Assembly (NCBI GenBank): GCA_021773035.1
Contig: JAJFKU010000002.1
Location: 43,135 to 107,134, forward strand
Origin: Woeseiaceae bacterium
Lineage (GTDB): Bacteria > Pseudomonadota > Gammaproteobacteria > Steroidobacterales > Woeseiaceae
DNA length: 64,000 nucleotides
Reading direction: 5' to 3'
Part shown: one piece after another, positions 11,131 to 20,108 of the stretch
How the letters are laid out: each line of letters begins with the position of its first letter
Position numbering within the stretch: the stretch's first letter is position 1
Translations under genes and position numbers: made by a program
Notes under the pieces: model-generated
Told to the model about the DNA's origin: nothing
What the model saw: the letters and a program-made list of their open reading frames with translations, nothing else
Database searches by the model: none

Positions 11131-12219
11131 TTAATTTCCCGAAGTGGAAACTTTCTGTGCACTTACGGTAACAGCACCTTGTTCCACGTGGAACACCTTC
11201 GGCGTCTCTGGGAATACCAACGTCTCTGAGTCCAGGCTAGTGGCAACAACCTGGCAGCCCAGTGCAGCAACGGCGCTCATCAGGCGATCGATCGAGTCGC
11301 CATCGAGCTCTGCCGCTGGATCATCGAGCAATAATAGCAAAGGCCGTTCCAGCGCAGACTGGGCTGTCTCTGTTGCCGCAAGAATCATCGAGCTGGCCAG
11401 TAACTTCTGTTGTCCCCGGGAGACGAGTTTTCTGGCCTGCCGCTCGTCAGTACTTACCTTGAGGTCCGCGCGATGTGGACCAGACTGTGTCGAGCCCAGC
11501 TGTTGATCTTTTTCAAGGCCCTCGTCCAAGGCGAGCTCAAGGTCCTTATCACGGGACCAGCCACGCTGATATTCAAATCCGAGTTCAGATTCCAGGAGCT
11601 GTCGACCATACTCCTGAAGACTGTCTATGGTCAGCTCAAGGACCCGACGTCGACAGTCGTCCAGCTCTTTTGCCAGGATCAGAAACTCTGCATTCCAGCT
11701 GCGGATGGCCGCTTCGGTGGATTTTGCCCGTAACGCAGCATTTCTTTGTTTAAGCGCTCGTCGGAAGCGCCGCCAGGTTTGCAGGTGATCGTGTTCCACG
11801 TGGAACGCTATCCAGTCAAGAAAACGCCGCCTGAGTTCCGGGCCGCCCGCTATCAAATTGTGCACCTCGGGATCGATCACCTGCAAAGGCAACGATTGAG
11901 CCAGCGCCGCAGCGCCCGGCGCGTTTTCCCCACCAATTCTGACCTCCAGCCCCGCCCTGCTGTTGCGAACACCCACACTGTTACGGCCATGCGATTGTTC
12001 CAGCTCTCCAAAAAGTACGAACTCACTTTCACCGTGTCTTGTAAGGTTGCTGGTGCTTGCGCCGCGAAACGACTTTCCGCGTCCCAGATACGCCAACGCC
12101 TCCAGAAGACTTGTCTTACCGGAGGCGTTGGCACCGTGGATCAGATTAAAGCGCGGCCCCAGCTTCAGCTCCGCCTTTTCCAGACAACGAAAGTTGGTGA
12201 CCCGAAAAAGTCGAATCAT
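11131..12219 (-). CDS. recF: DNA replication and repair protein RecF
   Basis: SMC-like ATPase that helps load RecA at gaps with RecO and RecR. Walker A is GANASGKTS near residue 30, the signature-like SRGQQKLLASSMILA is near 270, and Walker B is LLLLLDDPAAELD near 300. 362 residues, full length. It follows dnaN with a 16-bp gap, so the two are probably co-transcribed. Oddly, the gene contains two parS palindromes, one in the last codons (encoding Phe-His-Val-Glu-Gln) and one near codon 140 (encoding Phe-His-Val-Glu-His). These impose sequence constraint on the protein at both points. Confidence 0.96.
   Translation of the reverse strand: MIRLFRVTNFRCLEKAELKLGPRFNLIHGANASGKTSLLEALAYLGRGKSFRGASTSNLTRHGESEFVLFGELEQSHGRNSVGVRNSRAGLEVRIGGENAPGAAALAQSLPLQVIDPEVHNLIAGGPELRRRFLDWIAFHVEHDHLQTWRRFRRALKQRNAALRAKSTEAAIRSWNAEFLILAKELDDCRRRVLELTIDSLQEYGRQLLESELGFEYQRGWSRDKDLELALDEGLEKDQQLGSTQSGPHRADLKVSTDERQARKLVSRGQQKLLASSMILAATETAQSALERPLLLLLDDPAAELDGDSIDRLMSAVAALGCQVVATSLDSETLVFPETPKVFHVEQGAVTVSAQKVSTSGN
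11180..11195. promoter_or_regulatory. parS centromere site 1 (inside recF)
   Basis: TGTTCCACGTGGAACA is a perfect 16-bp palindrome identical to the consensus parS of Pseudomonas-type chromosomal ParABS systems. It is expected to nucleate ParB (encoded at 47190) close to the origin. Confidence 0.95.
11792..11807. promoter_or_regulatory. parS centromere site 2 (inside recF)
   Basis: TGTTCCACGTGGAACG matches the parS palindrome at 15 of 16 positions, 612 bp from site 1. Two closely spaced sites fit the usual cluster of parS near oriC. Confidence 0.9.
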
Positions 12220-12235
12220 CGATGGCCGCTCTATT

Positions 12236-13333
12236 CTATAGGCGCATCGGCATCACTACGAAGGTGCAGTCATCATTTCCTGGCTGTCTAATCAAACAAC
12301 TGGAATTGCTGTCCTGAACCGACAGCGTGACATCGTCGCCCTCTACAGCACCGAGTGCGTCGAGCAGATAATTAACATTAAACCCGATTTCTATATCTTC
12401 CCCGGCGTATTCCACACTCAGCTCTTCTTCAGCCTCTTCCTGTTCCGGGTTATGGGCCTGCAGAACAACCCCACTGTCACGAATCACGAGGCGGATACCG
12501 CGATACTTCTCATTGGACAAAATAGCTGTGCGTTGCAGTGCATTTTTGAATTCGGTGCGATCGGCCTTAAGCTCGTTGGACGATTCCTTGGGTATAACCC
12601 GATCGTATTCCGGAAAACGGCCGTCTATCAACTTCGATGTAAACCGTATGCTCTCAAGCTGAATACGGATATGGTTCGCACCGAGCTCGATGTCCAGCTC
12701 GCCCTCACCATCCATCAAACGCTGCAGCTCCAGTACGCCCTTGCGAGGCACGATCACCTGTTGCTGCTCGAGATCCTTTCCGTCGAGCTCGGCCTGTGAC
12801 AACGCGAGTCGATGACCGTCTGTCGCAACAGCCCGCAAATAATTACCCCCGGTTTCAAGCAACATTCCATTGAGGTAATAGCGCACATCTTGCTGAGCCA
12901 TCGAAAAGTGCGTTTTCTCTATCAGACGCCCCAGCGACGCCTGACTGACAGAAATGGTCTGCCCTGCCTTGATGTCTTCGACAACCGGGAACTCCGCCGC
13001 CGGCAGCGTCACCAGGTTAAAGCGGCTGCGACCGGCGCGCACGCTCAGTTTTTCGCCACTTAAAGCAATATTGACCTCAGAGCCTTCTGGCAACGCTTTA
13101 CAAATATCCAGCAGCTTTCTTCCAGAGACGGTTATTTCACCATCCGACTCCGACTCGATTTCTGTCTGCGCCACTAACTCGACTTCCAGATCGGTTGCCG
13201 TAACCGCCAGCTGGCCATTCTTAGCAATCATCAGTACGTTCGACAAAATAGGCATCGTCTGCCGTCTCTCTACAACGCCAATTACGGCCTGCAGCGGCTT
13301 CAACAGCGCTTCCCGGGCTGCGGTAAACTTCAT
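12236..13333 (-). CDS. dnaN: DNA polymerase III beta subunit (sliding clamp)
   Basis: Forms the dimeric ring that tethers Pol III and many repair factors to DNA. Family features are the N-terminal MKFTAAREALLKPLQAVIGVVERR, the central LIEKTHFSMAQQDVRYYLNGMLLE, YDRVIPKESSNELKADR, and the C-terminal VVMPMRL that forms part of the peptide-binding pocket. I chose the ATG at 13333 (365 residues) because AGGTGG lies at correct spacing upstream; the GTG three codons earlier overlaps that ribosome-binding site. It lies downstream of the dnaA gene and the presumed oriC, and upstream of recF. Confidence 0.97.
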   Translation of the reverse strand: MKFTAAREALLKPLQAVIGVVERRQTMPILSNVLMIAKNGQLAVTATDLEVELVAQTEIESESDGEITVSGRKLLDICKALPEGSEVNIALSGEKLSVRAGRSRFNLVTLPAAEFPVVEDIKAGQTISVSQASLGRLIEKTHFSMAQQDVRYYLNGMLLETGGNYLRAVATDGHRLALSQAELDGKDLEQQQVIVPRKGVLELQRLMDGEGELDIELGANHIRIQLESIRFTSKLIDGRFPEYDRVIPKESSNELKADRTEFKNALQRTAILSNEKYRGIRLVIRDSGVVLQAHNPEQEEAEEELSVEYAGEDIEIGFNVNYLLDALGAVEGDDVTLSVQDSNSSCLIRQPGNDDCTFVVMPMRL

Positions 13334-13541
13334 AGGTTCCACCTGTTAATAAAAATTGGAAATTTCATAATTATTGTTATTATTAAGGGACAAAATACTT
13401 GTGCATAACTATTTTTTATATAATTAAATCAATAACTTAAAAACAAAAAACAGGGCTAACAAATCAGCAACGATCTGTCCACTGCCTGTGAGTGTTCTGT
13501 GGATAAAAAAAACGGGGTAAATAATCCACGGCTTATCCACA
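13334..13541. other. Probable replication origin (oriC) in the dnaA-dnaN gap
   Basis: A 200-bp AT-rich block in an otherwise GC-rich region. It contains DnaA boxes of the TTATNCACA class: TGTGCATAA at 13400-13408, TGTGGATAA at 13498-13506, TTATCCACA at 13533-13541 (touching the dnaA stop codon), and a weaker TAATCCACG at 13522. The stretch 13350-13460 is nearly all A/T and could be the unwinding element. Nearby parS sites and the divergent gene orientation support origin location. The dnaA-rpmH gap at 14922-15081 has no recognisable box, so I favour this side. Confidence 0.8.
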
Positions 13542-14891
13542 CTATCCTGTCAGAGTTCTCAACAAATTCAAATAATCATCGTCGATGCGTTTTTCGGTCT
13601 CCCGCAACGCCTCGATTCGGCGACAACCGTGCAATACTGTCGTGTGGTCACGCCCACCGAAAGCATCACCAATCTCCGGCAAACTGTGATTCGTGAGTTC
13701 CTTGGCGAGAGCCATGCCAAACTGTCGTGGCCTGGCTATCGACCGCGTACGCTTTTTCGACAGCAAATCACCGACCCGAATCTTAAAGTACTCCGCCACC
13801 GTTTTCTGAATGTTTTCAATTGAAACCAGGCGATCCTGCAAAGCCAGCAAATCACGCAGCGCCTCCTTTGCGAAATCCAGGTCGATCGCGCGGCCGGTAA
13901 AGCGGTAATTAGCGATGACACGGCGGAGCGCTCCTTCGAGTTCCCGAACGTTGGAACGAATACGCTTTGCAATAAAGAATGCGACTTCTTCAGGAAGCAC
14001 CACACCATCAGCCGCCGCTTTACTCATCAAAATGGCGACAGAGGTTTCCAGTTCGGGTGGCTCAATAGAGACCGTTAAACCCCAGCCGAAACGAGACTTC
14101 AGCCGCTCTTCAAGCCCCACAACCTCTTTCGGGTACCGGTCACAAGTCAGGATAATCTGCCGCTGACCTTCCAGCAGGGCATTAAACGTATGGAAAAACT
14201 CCTCCTGCGAGCGCTCTTTTCCGGCAAAAAATTGTATATCGTCAATAAGTAAGGCATCCAGCGACCGGTATGAGCGCTTGAACTCCGAAATCTTGTTGTG
14301 CTGCAGTCCCTTGACCATATCTCCGACAAAACGCTCTGAATGTACGTAGCTGACCCGTGCATCGGGTTTCGCCTTGATAATCGAGTCGCCGATGGCATGC
14401 ATCAGGTGCGTCTTGCCAAGCCCCACACCGCCGTAAATAAACAGCGGATTGTAGGACAGCCCGGGATTCTCTCCTACCTGCATCGCCGCCGCTCGTGCCA
14501 GCTGATTGCTCTTACCCTCGACAAAGCTGTCGAAGGTAAACAGCGGGTTTAAACGCGAGGTGACCGGTGAGTGTGCAGCGGCGCCGATAGGCCTAGCGAC
14601 CGGCCTCTTCGTCTCCCGGCCCGTATCGCCGCCGACCGTTGCAGCGCTGCGCGAGCCAACCTCGACCACCAGCGCGGTACCACAGCCATTTTCCTCAACG
14701 AGCTGCATGATTCGCTGCATATGGTGTTGTTGTAACCAGTCGACCACAAAACGATTGGGTGCGAGCAAGCGCAAAACGCTGCCATCGTCCACAGCCTGCA
14801 GGGGTCGAATCCAGGTGTTGAATTGCTGCTCCGGCAGCTCTGCCTGCAGGACGCGGAGGCACTGGTTCCAAAGCGTCGAATCAGCGGACAA
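13542..14891 (-). CDS. dnaA: Chromosomal replication initiator protein DnaA
   Basis: AAA+ ATPase that binds DnaA boxes, melts oriC and loads DnaB. Domain I ([26 protein letters not shown]), a short linker, the AAA+ domain with [21 protein letters not shown] (Walker A) and [13 protein letters not shown] (Walker B), and domain IV with the box-binding signature near [18 protein letters not shown] prefer the TTG at 14891 (449 residues), preceded by GGGG at 6 nt spacing. An upstream TTG (14921) and GTG (14903) in frame are alternatives. It is divergent from rpmH, and its stop codon abuts a DnaA box. Confidence 0.96.
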   Translation of the reverse strand: MSADSTLWNQCLRVLQAELPEQQFNTWIRPLQAVDDGSVLRLLAPNRFVVDWLQQHHMQRIMQLVEENGCGTALVVEVGSRSAATVGGDTGRETKRPVARPIGAAAHSPVTSRLNPLFTFDSFVEGKSNQLARAAAMQVGENPGLSYNPLFIYGGVGLGKTHLMHAIGDSIIKAKPDARVSYVHSERFVGDMVKGLQHNKISEFKRSYRSLDALLIDDIQFFAGKERSQEEFFHTFNALLEGQRQIILTCDRYPKEVVGLEERLKSRFGWGLTVSIEPPELETSVAILMSKAAADGVVLPEEVAFFIAKRIRSNVRELEGALRRVIANYRFTGRAIDLDFAKEALRDLLALQDRLVSIENIQKTVAEYFKIRVGDLLSKKRTRSIARPRQFGMALAKELTNHSLPEIGDAFGGRDHTTVLHGCRRIEALRETEKRIDDDYLNLLRTLTG

Positions 14892-14996
14892 ACAATTCCC
14901 CACGGTCGAGTCGAACCACAAGGGCCGAGCCGAGGTTAAAAAACGATAGAAAGACCGCGAATACTAACCCGAAACCCCAAGCTTTACACTCGTCTA

Positions 14997-15025
14997 TTGA
15001 CACTGTCAGGGCATCTAAGTAACCT
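14997..15025 (+). promoter_or_regulatory. Sigma-70 promoter of rpmH
   Basis: TTGACA (perfect -35) at 14997-15002, 17-bp spacer, TAACCT at 15020-15025. A GCCGG/CCGGC hairpin follows in the leader at 15027-15048. The region 14922-15081 holds this promoter and, on the other strand, the dnaA leader. Confidence 0.7.
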
Positions 15026-15081
15026 TGCCGGCCTTCTGAAAAACCGGCCAGAATTCACCGGTTAATATCCAGGTAACAGTC

Positions 15082-15216
15082 ATGAAACGCACTTATCAGC
15101 CCAGCAAAATCAAGCGTGCTCGCACCCACGGTTTTCGTGCCCGTATGGCGACCAAAGCCGGGCGTCTCGTTCTTAAGCGCCGCCGCGCAAAAGGTCGCGC
15201 GCAGCTGACGCCGTAA
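15082..15216 (+). CDS. rpmH: 50S ribosomal protein L34
   Basis: A 44-residue very basic protein of the large ribosomal subunit. It starts [19 protein letters not shown] and continues with the arginine/lysine-rich [16 protein letters not shown], which is the family signature along its full length. The ATG has AGGT upstream at suitable spacing. First gene of rpmH-rnpA-yidC-mnmE, with a good promoter upstream. The divergent dnaA arrangement is classical. Confidence 0.97.
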   Translation: MKRTYQPSKIKRARTHGFRARMATKAGRLVLKRRRAKGRAQLTP

Positions 15217-15298
15217 CGCCTACGCGACCGTCGCGACGACGAAGCAAATCCAAAAAATAACGAGCGGCAGGGATTTCCGGTTTCAAAAAACAAACCGG

Positions 15299-15640
15299 TT
15301 GTCGAATGCTGCCGCGTACGGCCGCGTGTTCAAAAAAGCAAGCCGCAGCCGTGACAAATTATTTACCGTGCTGTGTCGCGAGAATAAAACGGGAATTCCA
15401 CGACTTGGTCTGGCAATCTCCAAGAAGCATTGCCGCAGGGCGACAGCGCGAAATCGTATTAAGAGAGTGATTCGAGAATCGTTTCGACAACATCAGCTAC
15501 AGCTGAGCGGTCTTGATATCGTGGTCATCAACCAGCCGGCAGCGGCGCTGGCCGACAATACGGCAATGACGACGAGCCTCGAACGACACTGGCATCAATG
15601 CTTAAATGCGACCCGCAAACCAACAACGCAGGATAGTTAA
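15299..15640 (+). CDS. rnpA: Ribonuclease P protein component
   Basis: Protein subunit of RNase P that assists the catalytic RNA in processing tRNA 5' ends. The core motif is LGLAISKKHCRRATARNRIKRVIRESFR (the RNR motif), followed by DIVVINQPAA. TTG at 15299 gives 113 residues, but it has no ribosome-binding site. The reading frame continues upstream without a stop as GRDFRFQKTNRLSNAAAYG, which aligns with the conserved N-terminal F-P-x-x-x-R-L segment of the family. The true protein therefore probably starts near 15248-15260, where only ATC, ATA or ACG codons exist. yidC begins 4 bp after the stop, and there is no yidD between them. Confidence 0.9.
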   Translation: MSNAAAYGRVFKKASRSRDKLFTVLCRENKTGIPRLGLAISKKHCRRATARNRIKRVIRESFRQHQLQLSGLDIVVINQPAAALADNTAMTTSLERHWHQCLNATRKPTTQDS

Positions 15641-15643
15641 CGG

Positions 15644-17326
15644 ATGGACAATCAACGATTGCTGATTTGGGGTTTTTTTGGCCTTCTAGCCTGGATTACC
15701 TATCAGACCTGGGTTCAGGACTACGCGCCAAAACCCGTGGTGGCCAATACCGAGCAAATCGAAGAGCAGGTGACCATCCCGGACGACGGCGCCGAACTGC
15801 CTGAGCTGGCAGCACCGCTCGACACCGCACTCGATGCGCCATCGCCGACCGCACCGGATCCGGAGCAGGCTTCGGCAACGCCGCGCGCAGCCGCCATCCG
15901 TGTAACGACTGACGTGCTAAGCATCGAGATCAGCACCGAGGGCGGCACGCTGCAATTGGCAACATTGCTGGGCTACCCGGTCGCAAAAGATGAGCCCGAC
16001 AGGCTGGTCGAGCTCTTGAGCCGCGACGCCGGGAACTTCGGCCTTATACAAACCGGCCTGCGCATCGTCGGTGAAGGCGAAGAGCCCAACCATCTTGCAA
16101 CCTTCGTCAGCAGCAACAACAGTTATACGCTGGGCGACGCCGAAGAGCTGCTGGTACCGCTACGCTGGCAAAATGCCGACGGCGTGAGCGTCGAAAAACG
16201 CTTTCGCTTTACACGCGGCGGATACACCATCGCCATCGAACAGGAAGTCAGCAACGGCAGCGACGGTCTCTGGCGCGGCGCCGGCTACGCGCAAATTCAG
16301 CGCTACTCAAAAGAGCAAGAGCGCTCGATGTTCGACGTCGACTCCTATTCCTCCATCGGGCCGATTGTCTACGACGGCGAAAAGTCCGAAAAATTCACTC
16401 GCGACGACCTTCTCGATGACGGGCCGTACACGTTCAAGGCACAGAATGGCTGGCTTGGCGCCATTCAGCATCACTTTCTGAGTGCGATCGTCCCGGAGAA
16501 AGCCACCGAGCAGTCCTATCGCGTTGCGGTGCGCGGCGAGCGCACGACAGCCAGCATGATCGGGCCGGCGCAGTCTGTTGCGCCCGGCGCCAGCAAGACG
16601 TTCACAACCACGGCCTTCGTTGGGCCAAAACTTCAGTCGCAGCTCGAGGAAATTGATAAGACGCTGAAACTGACGGTCGACTACGGCTGGTTGACGATTA
16701 TCTCTCAGCCGCTGTTCTGGCTATTGAGTATCGTCTTTGAGTTTGTCGGTAACTGGGGAGTAGCCATCATCGTGGTCACCTTCCTGATCAAACTCGTGTT
16801 TTATAAACTGACGGAATCCAGCGGCCGGTCAATGGCAAAGATGCGCAACCTGCAACCGCGGATGAAAGCGCTGCAGGACCGCTACAAAGACGACAAACAG
16901 GCGTTGAGCCAGGCGATGATGGATCTGTACAAGCGCGAAAAAGTGAACCCGGCGGCGGGCTGCCTGCCGATCCTGATTCAGATGCCGTTTTTCCTCGCGT
17001 TTTACTGGGTACTGCTAGAGAGTGTCGAAATGCGGCAGGCGCCGTTCGCACTCTGGATCACCGACCTGTCGACAAAAGATCCGTACTTCATCCTGCCGTT
17101 GATTATGGGTGCTGCGATGTTCATGCAGCAAAAACTGAATCCCGCGCCGGCCGATCCGGTGCAGGCCAAGGTGATGCAGATCATGCCGATCATGTTCACG
17201 GCTTTCTTCGCATTCTTCCCCTCCGGCCTGGTGCTTTACTGGGTAACGAATACGCTGTTGTCGATTGCGCAGCAATGGAAGATCAACAAGGTTGTTGAGC
17301 GGGAGGCGAAGCAGAAACAGCACTGA
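15644..17326 (+). CDS. yidC: Membrane protein insertase YidC
   Basis: Inserts and folds inner-membrane proteins, alone or with SecYEG; F1Fo subunit c is a known client. N-terminal transmembrane anchor (residues about 6-25), an acidic/proline-rich linker, a large periplasmic beta domain (about 90-340), then the conserved core of five helices from GWLTIISQPLFWLLSIVFEF onward, with MFLMQQ-type segment MGAAMFMQQKLNPAP and FPSGLVLYWVTNTLLSIAQQW. 560 residues, as in gammaproteobacteria. It sits 4 bp after rnpA. A short gap separates it from mnmE. Confidence 0.97.
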   Translation: MDNQRLLIWGFFGLLAWITYQTWVQDYAPKPVVANTEQIEEQVTIPDDGAELPELAAPLDTALDAPSPTAPDPEQASATPRAAAIRVTTDVLSIEISTEGGTLQLATLLGYPVAKDEPDRLVELLSRDAGNFGLIQTGLRIVGEGEEPNHLATFVSSNNSYTLGDAEELLVPLRWQNADGVSVEKRFRFTRGGYTIAIEQEVSNGSDGLWRGAGYAQIQRYSKEQERSMFDVDSYSSIGPIVYDGEKSEKFTRDDLLDDGPYTFKAQNGWLGAIQHHFLSAIVPEKATEQSYRVAVRGERTTASMIGPAQSVAPGASKTFTTTAFVGPKLQSQLEEIDKTLKLTVDYGWLTIISQPLFWLLSIVFEFVGNWGVAIIVVTFLIKLVFYKLTESSGRSMAKMRNLQPRMKALQDRYKDDKQALSQAMMDLYKREKVNPAAGCLPILIQMPFFLAFYWVLLESVEMRQAPFALWITDLSTKDPYFILPLIMGAAMFMQQKLNPAPADPVQAKVMQIMPIMFTAFFAFFPSGLVLYWVTNTLLSIAQQWKINKVVEREAKQKQH

Positions 17327-17375
17327 TCACCGGTCGTGGTGGCGCCGCGCGGACGACCTGTGGTCTTATGAAGCC

Positions 17376-18701
17376 ATGGTCAGCTCCGCCGACACCATAG
17401 TCGCTGTCGCTACGCCACCCGGAACGGGCGGCGTGGGTATTGTGCGTGTATCGGGCGATGCCACCGAACGAATTGCCAGGGCAATGCTCGGCAGCCTGCC
17501 TGAGCCCAGAACGGCGAGCAAGCGCGTGTTTCGAAATCGAGGCGGCGACGAGCTGGACGCCGGGCTGGCCCTGTACTTCCCGGCACCTGCATCGTTCACC
17601 GGTGAAGCCGTGCTGGAGTTGCAGGGTCATGGCGGCCCTCTTGTCATCTCGTCACTCGTCGACGCAATAGTCGAGCTTGGCGCCCGACATGCGGCACCCG
17701 GCGAGTTTTCGCAGCGGGCATTCCTGAACGGCAAGCTGGACCTGATTCAGGCGGAAGCGATCGCGGACCTCATCAACGCCGGCACCGCACAGGCGGCGCG
17801 CGCGGCCCTGCGGTCACTGTCCGGAGACTTCTCCAAAGCAGTAACAGCACTCGCCGAACAGCTCATACGTTTGCGGATGCACGTCGAAGCGGCGATCGAT
17901 TTCCCGGAAGAAGAAATAGACTTTTTGTCCGATGACCTGCTGCAGCGGCGCCTGTCCGAATGCGGCGGTGCTTTTTCCCTGCTACAAAACGAGGTACAGC
18001 AAGGCCGGGTACTTCGCGACGGCTTCCAGCTAGTCATCGTCGGCAAGCCTAACGCGGGAAAGTCCAGTTTGCTGAATCTGCTAAGCGGCCAGGACGCGGC
18101 TATCGTTACGGAGGTTGCCGGTACTACACGTGACATCCTGCGTGAACAGATCGATATCGATGGTCTTGCGGTGGAGCTCGTCGATACGGCGGGGTTGCGC
18201 GAAGATCCCGATCGTGTCGAGGCTGAGGGTATTCGCAGAGCAAGAACAGCGCTGCAGAATGCGGATGCCGTGCTCTGGGTCCAGGATGCCAGCAGTGCCG
18301 AAGCAGGAGAAATCGATGAGCCGCTGCCGCCCAACGTCCCGGTCACTGTCGTTCGCAACAAGATAGATCTGTGCAATGACGCACCGCAGGATACGGCCGT
18401 CAATATTTCCGCAAAAACCGGGGCCGGCCTGAATGCACTCAGGGCGCGAATTCGAGAGCTCGCCGGATACGAAAACCAGGGGCGGGGCGCATTCACGGCG
18501 CGTAAGCGCCACCTGCACGCACTCGAACGGGCGGCAATGCATTTCGCTACCGGGCGAACGGCACTCGAAGAGGCGCAAGCCGGAGAGCTGCTTGCCGAGG
18601 AACTCAGGCTCAGCCAGCATGCGCTCGGAGAAATTACCGGCTCCGTCTCGTCTGACGAACTGCTGGGCAGGATCTTTTCCGAGTTTTGCATCGGCAAATA
18701 A
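17376..18701 (+). CDS. mnmE: tRNA modification GTPase MnmE
   Basis: With MnmG installs the carboxymethylaminomethyl group on wobble uridine 34 of several tRNAs. N-terminal formyl-THF-binding domain (DTIVAVATPPGTGGVGIVRVSG), helical domain, and a G domain with GKPNAGKSSLLNLL (P-loop), TTRDILRE, DTAGLRE and NKID. It ends with the essential C-terminal CIGK. ATG at 17376 gives 441 residues. The frame is open further upstream into the yidC tail but without homology. Its usual neighbour mnmG is 6.6 kb away here, separated by a leftward block. Confidence 0.96.
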   Translation: MVSSADTIVAVATPPGTGGVGIVRVSGDATERIARAMLGSLPEPRTASKRVFRNRGGDELDAGLALYFPAPASFTGEAVLELQGHGGPLVISSLVDAIVELGARHAAPGEFSQRAFLNGKLDLIQAEAIADLINAGTAQAARAALRSLSGDFSKAVTALAEQLIRLRMHVEAAIDFPEEEIDFLSDDLLQRRLSECGGAFSLLQNEVQQGRVLRDGFQLVIVGKPNAGKSSLLNLLSGQDAAIVTEVAGTTRDILREQIDIDGLAVELVDTAGLREDPDRVEAEGIRRARTALQNADAVLWVQDASSAEAGEIDEPLPPNVPVTVVRNKIDLCNDAPQDTAVNISAKTGAGLNALRARIRELAGYENQGRGAFTARKRHLHALERAAMHFATGRTALEEAQAGELLAEELRLSQHALGEITGSVSSDELLGRIFSEFCIGK

Positions 18702-18713
18702 GCCGGGCGTGCT

Positions 18714-20108
18714 TCAGGGGTGAAAGCGCGGCGCCGATATGACGATCTCTGTAACCGGCCCGTAGCTTGCCACCTGTTCTCGTATGCTGCTGGCGTCGCC
18801 GAGAATGACCAACACCAGGTTTTCGCTGGACGGATACACCCGCTGGATAACGGCAGCGATGGTTTCCGGAGTTGCCGCCGCCAGCGCGCGGCCATAGTCG
18901 TTTATGTAGGATGCGTCCAGACCTGAGGCCTCGAGTGTTGCGAACATGCCGGCAAGCTGTGTAGCCGTTTCGAGTCGCGGTGGAAACTGCCCCATAATGT
19001 AGTTGCGCGAAGAGCCAATCATCGCGTCACCCACTCCGGTGTCGTGCAATTGTCCCAGCACGCCAATGGCAACGTCGAGTGCTTCCACCGTTGTGCCGGT
19101 TTCGGTGAAGGAGCTGATGAACACGGCGCCGGGCTGTGTGTATCGGGATAAGCGCGATCGTGCGCCGTAGCTGAGTCCTGACTTGGTTCGTAACTCGGTC
19201 ATCAGCATCGACGTGAAGCGGCCGCCAAAAACCGTATTGGCCAGATCGAGCTCGGCGCGACCATCAAAGCTCCTGGCAACACCGATATTGCCCATGTAAA
19301 AATAGCTCTGCGTCGCGCCGGGTTTGTCGATCAGGTAAACGCGACGTCCTTCTACAGCCGTTGCTGCGGCGATCTCGGGAAGCGCTCCGACAGCTGGCTG
19401 CCAGTCGCCAAATGCGGCGGTCAGCGCGTCGCGCATCGCGCTTGTGTCAAAGTCGCCGGACACAGAAACAATAAGCCGGTCGCCGCCCAGCATATCGGCC
19501 TGGTAGGCCAGCAAATCGCCGCGCGAGAGATTGGCGAGCGATGACTCACTGCCACCGACCGGGTTGCCGTAGGGGTGGTCGCCAAACAGGAACGCGTTTG
19601 CATACGAGGACATAAGGTCGCCGGGGTCGGAGCCCTTTGCAGCCTTAATGAGGTTAATGGAGCGGTCGCGGAGTTTGACAAATTCGTCGTCGGCCAGCGT
19701 TGGCTCGCGCAGCATGTCCGACACCAGTTCAACCATCAGCGCCATGTCGCGTGACATAAACTCTGCCGAGATCGATACCGACTCAAGATCTGCCGACGCG
19801 CTCAACTCGCCGCCAACCGCGGCAACGGCCTCGGCGAACACCGCCGCGCTTCGTTCGCCCGCCCCTTTCTCCAACAGGCCGGCCAGAAGATTTGCCAGTC
19901 CGTACTTTTCCTTCGGATCCGCCGCCGCGCCGCCACGGACAACGGCTTCCAGACCGATGAGCGGGACTTCGTGGTTTTCGTTGAGTATTAAAACGGTGCC
20001 GTTATCCAGCTCGATACGCACAGCGTCGGGGAGAGTCACGCTATCGGCATAGCTGCCAGCCGCCGCCAGGGACGCCAGCAATACGATCAGAGCACGCAGC
20101 ATTCTCAT
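18714..20108 (-). CDS. M16-family peptidase-like subunit lacking the zinc motif
   Basis: A secreted M16B homologue with an N-terminal signal peptide (MRMLRALIVLLASLAAAGSYA). The domain pair resembles processing-peptidase subunits: an N-terminal half with VRIELDNGTVLILNENHEVPLIGLEAVVRGGAA and a C-terminal half with FGGRFTSMLMTELRTKSGLSYGARS. Where the active partner has HxxEH, this protein reads ANLLAGLLEKG, so it cannot bind zinc there. It overlaps the upstream M16 gene by 4 bp. Established pattern: such pairs form heterodimers with one active and one inactive subunit. The substrate is unknown. 464 residues. Confidence 0.9.
   Translation of the reverse strand: MRMLRALIVLLASLAAAGSYADSVTLPDAVRIELDNGTVLILNENHEVPLIGLEAVVRGGAAADPKEKYGLANLLAGLLEKGAGERSAAVFAEAVAAVGGELSASADLESVSISAEFMSRDMALMVELVSDMLREPTLADDEFVKLRDRSINLIKAAKGSDPGDLMSSYANAFLFGDHPYGNPVGGSESSLANLSRGDLLAYQADMLGGDRLIVSVSGDFDTSAMRDALTAAFGDWQPAVGALPEIAAATAVEGRRVYLIDKPGATQSYFYMGNIGVARSFDGRAELDLANTVFGGRFTSMLMTELRTKSGLSYGARSRLSRYTQPGAVFISSFTETGTTVEALDVAIGVLGQLHDTGVGDAMIGSSRNYIMGQFPPRLETATQLAGMFATLEASGLDASYINDYGRALAAATPETIAAVIQRVYPSSENLVLVILGDASSIREQVASYGPVTEIVISAPRFHP

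Noticed and set aside
14922..15081. oriC in the dnaA-rpmH gap
   Set aside because: No TTATNCACA box and no comparable AT-rich block was found there; a sigma-70 promoter for rpmH explains the region.
17747..18895. A 382-codon open frame antisense to mnmE
   Set aside because: It mirrors the codon pattern of mnmE, is very rich in Ser/Arg/Ala, has no motif or ribosome-binding site, and mnmE is certain.
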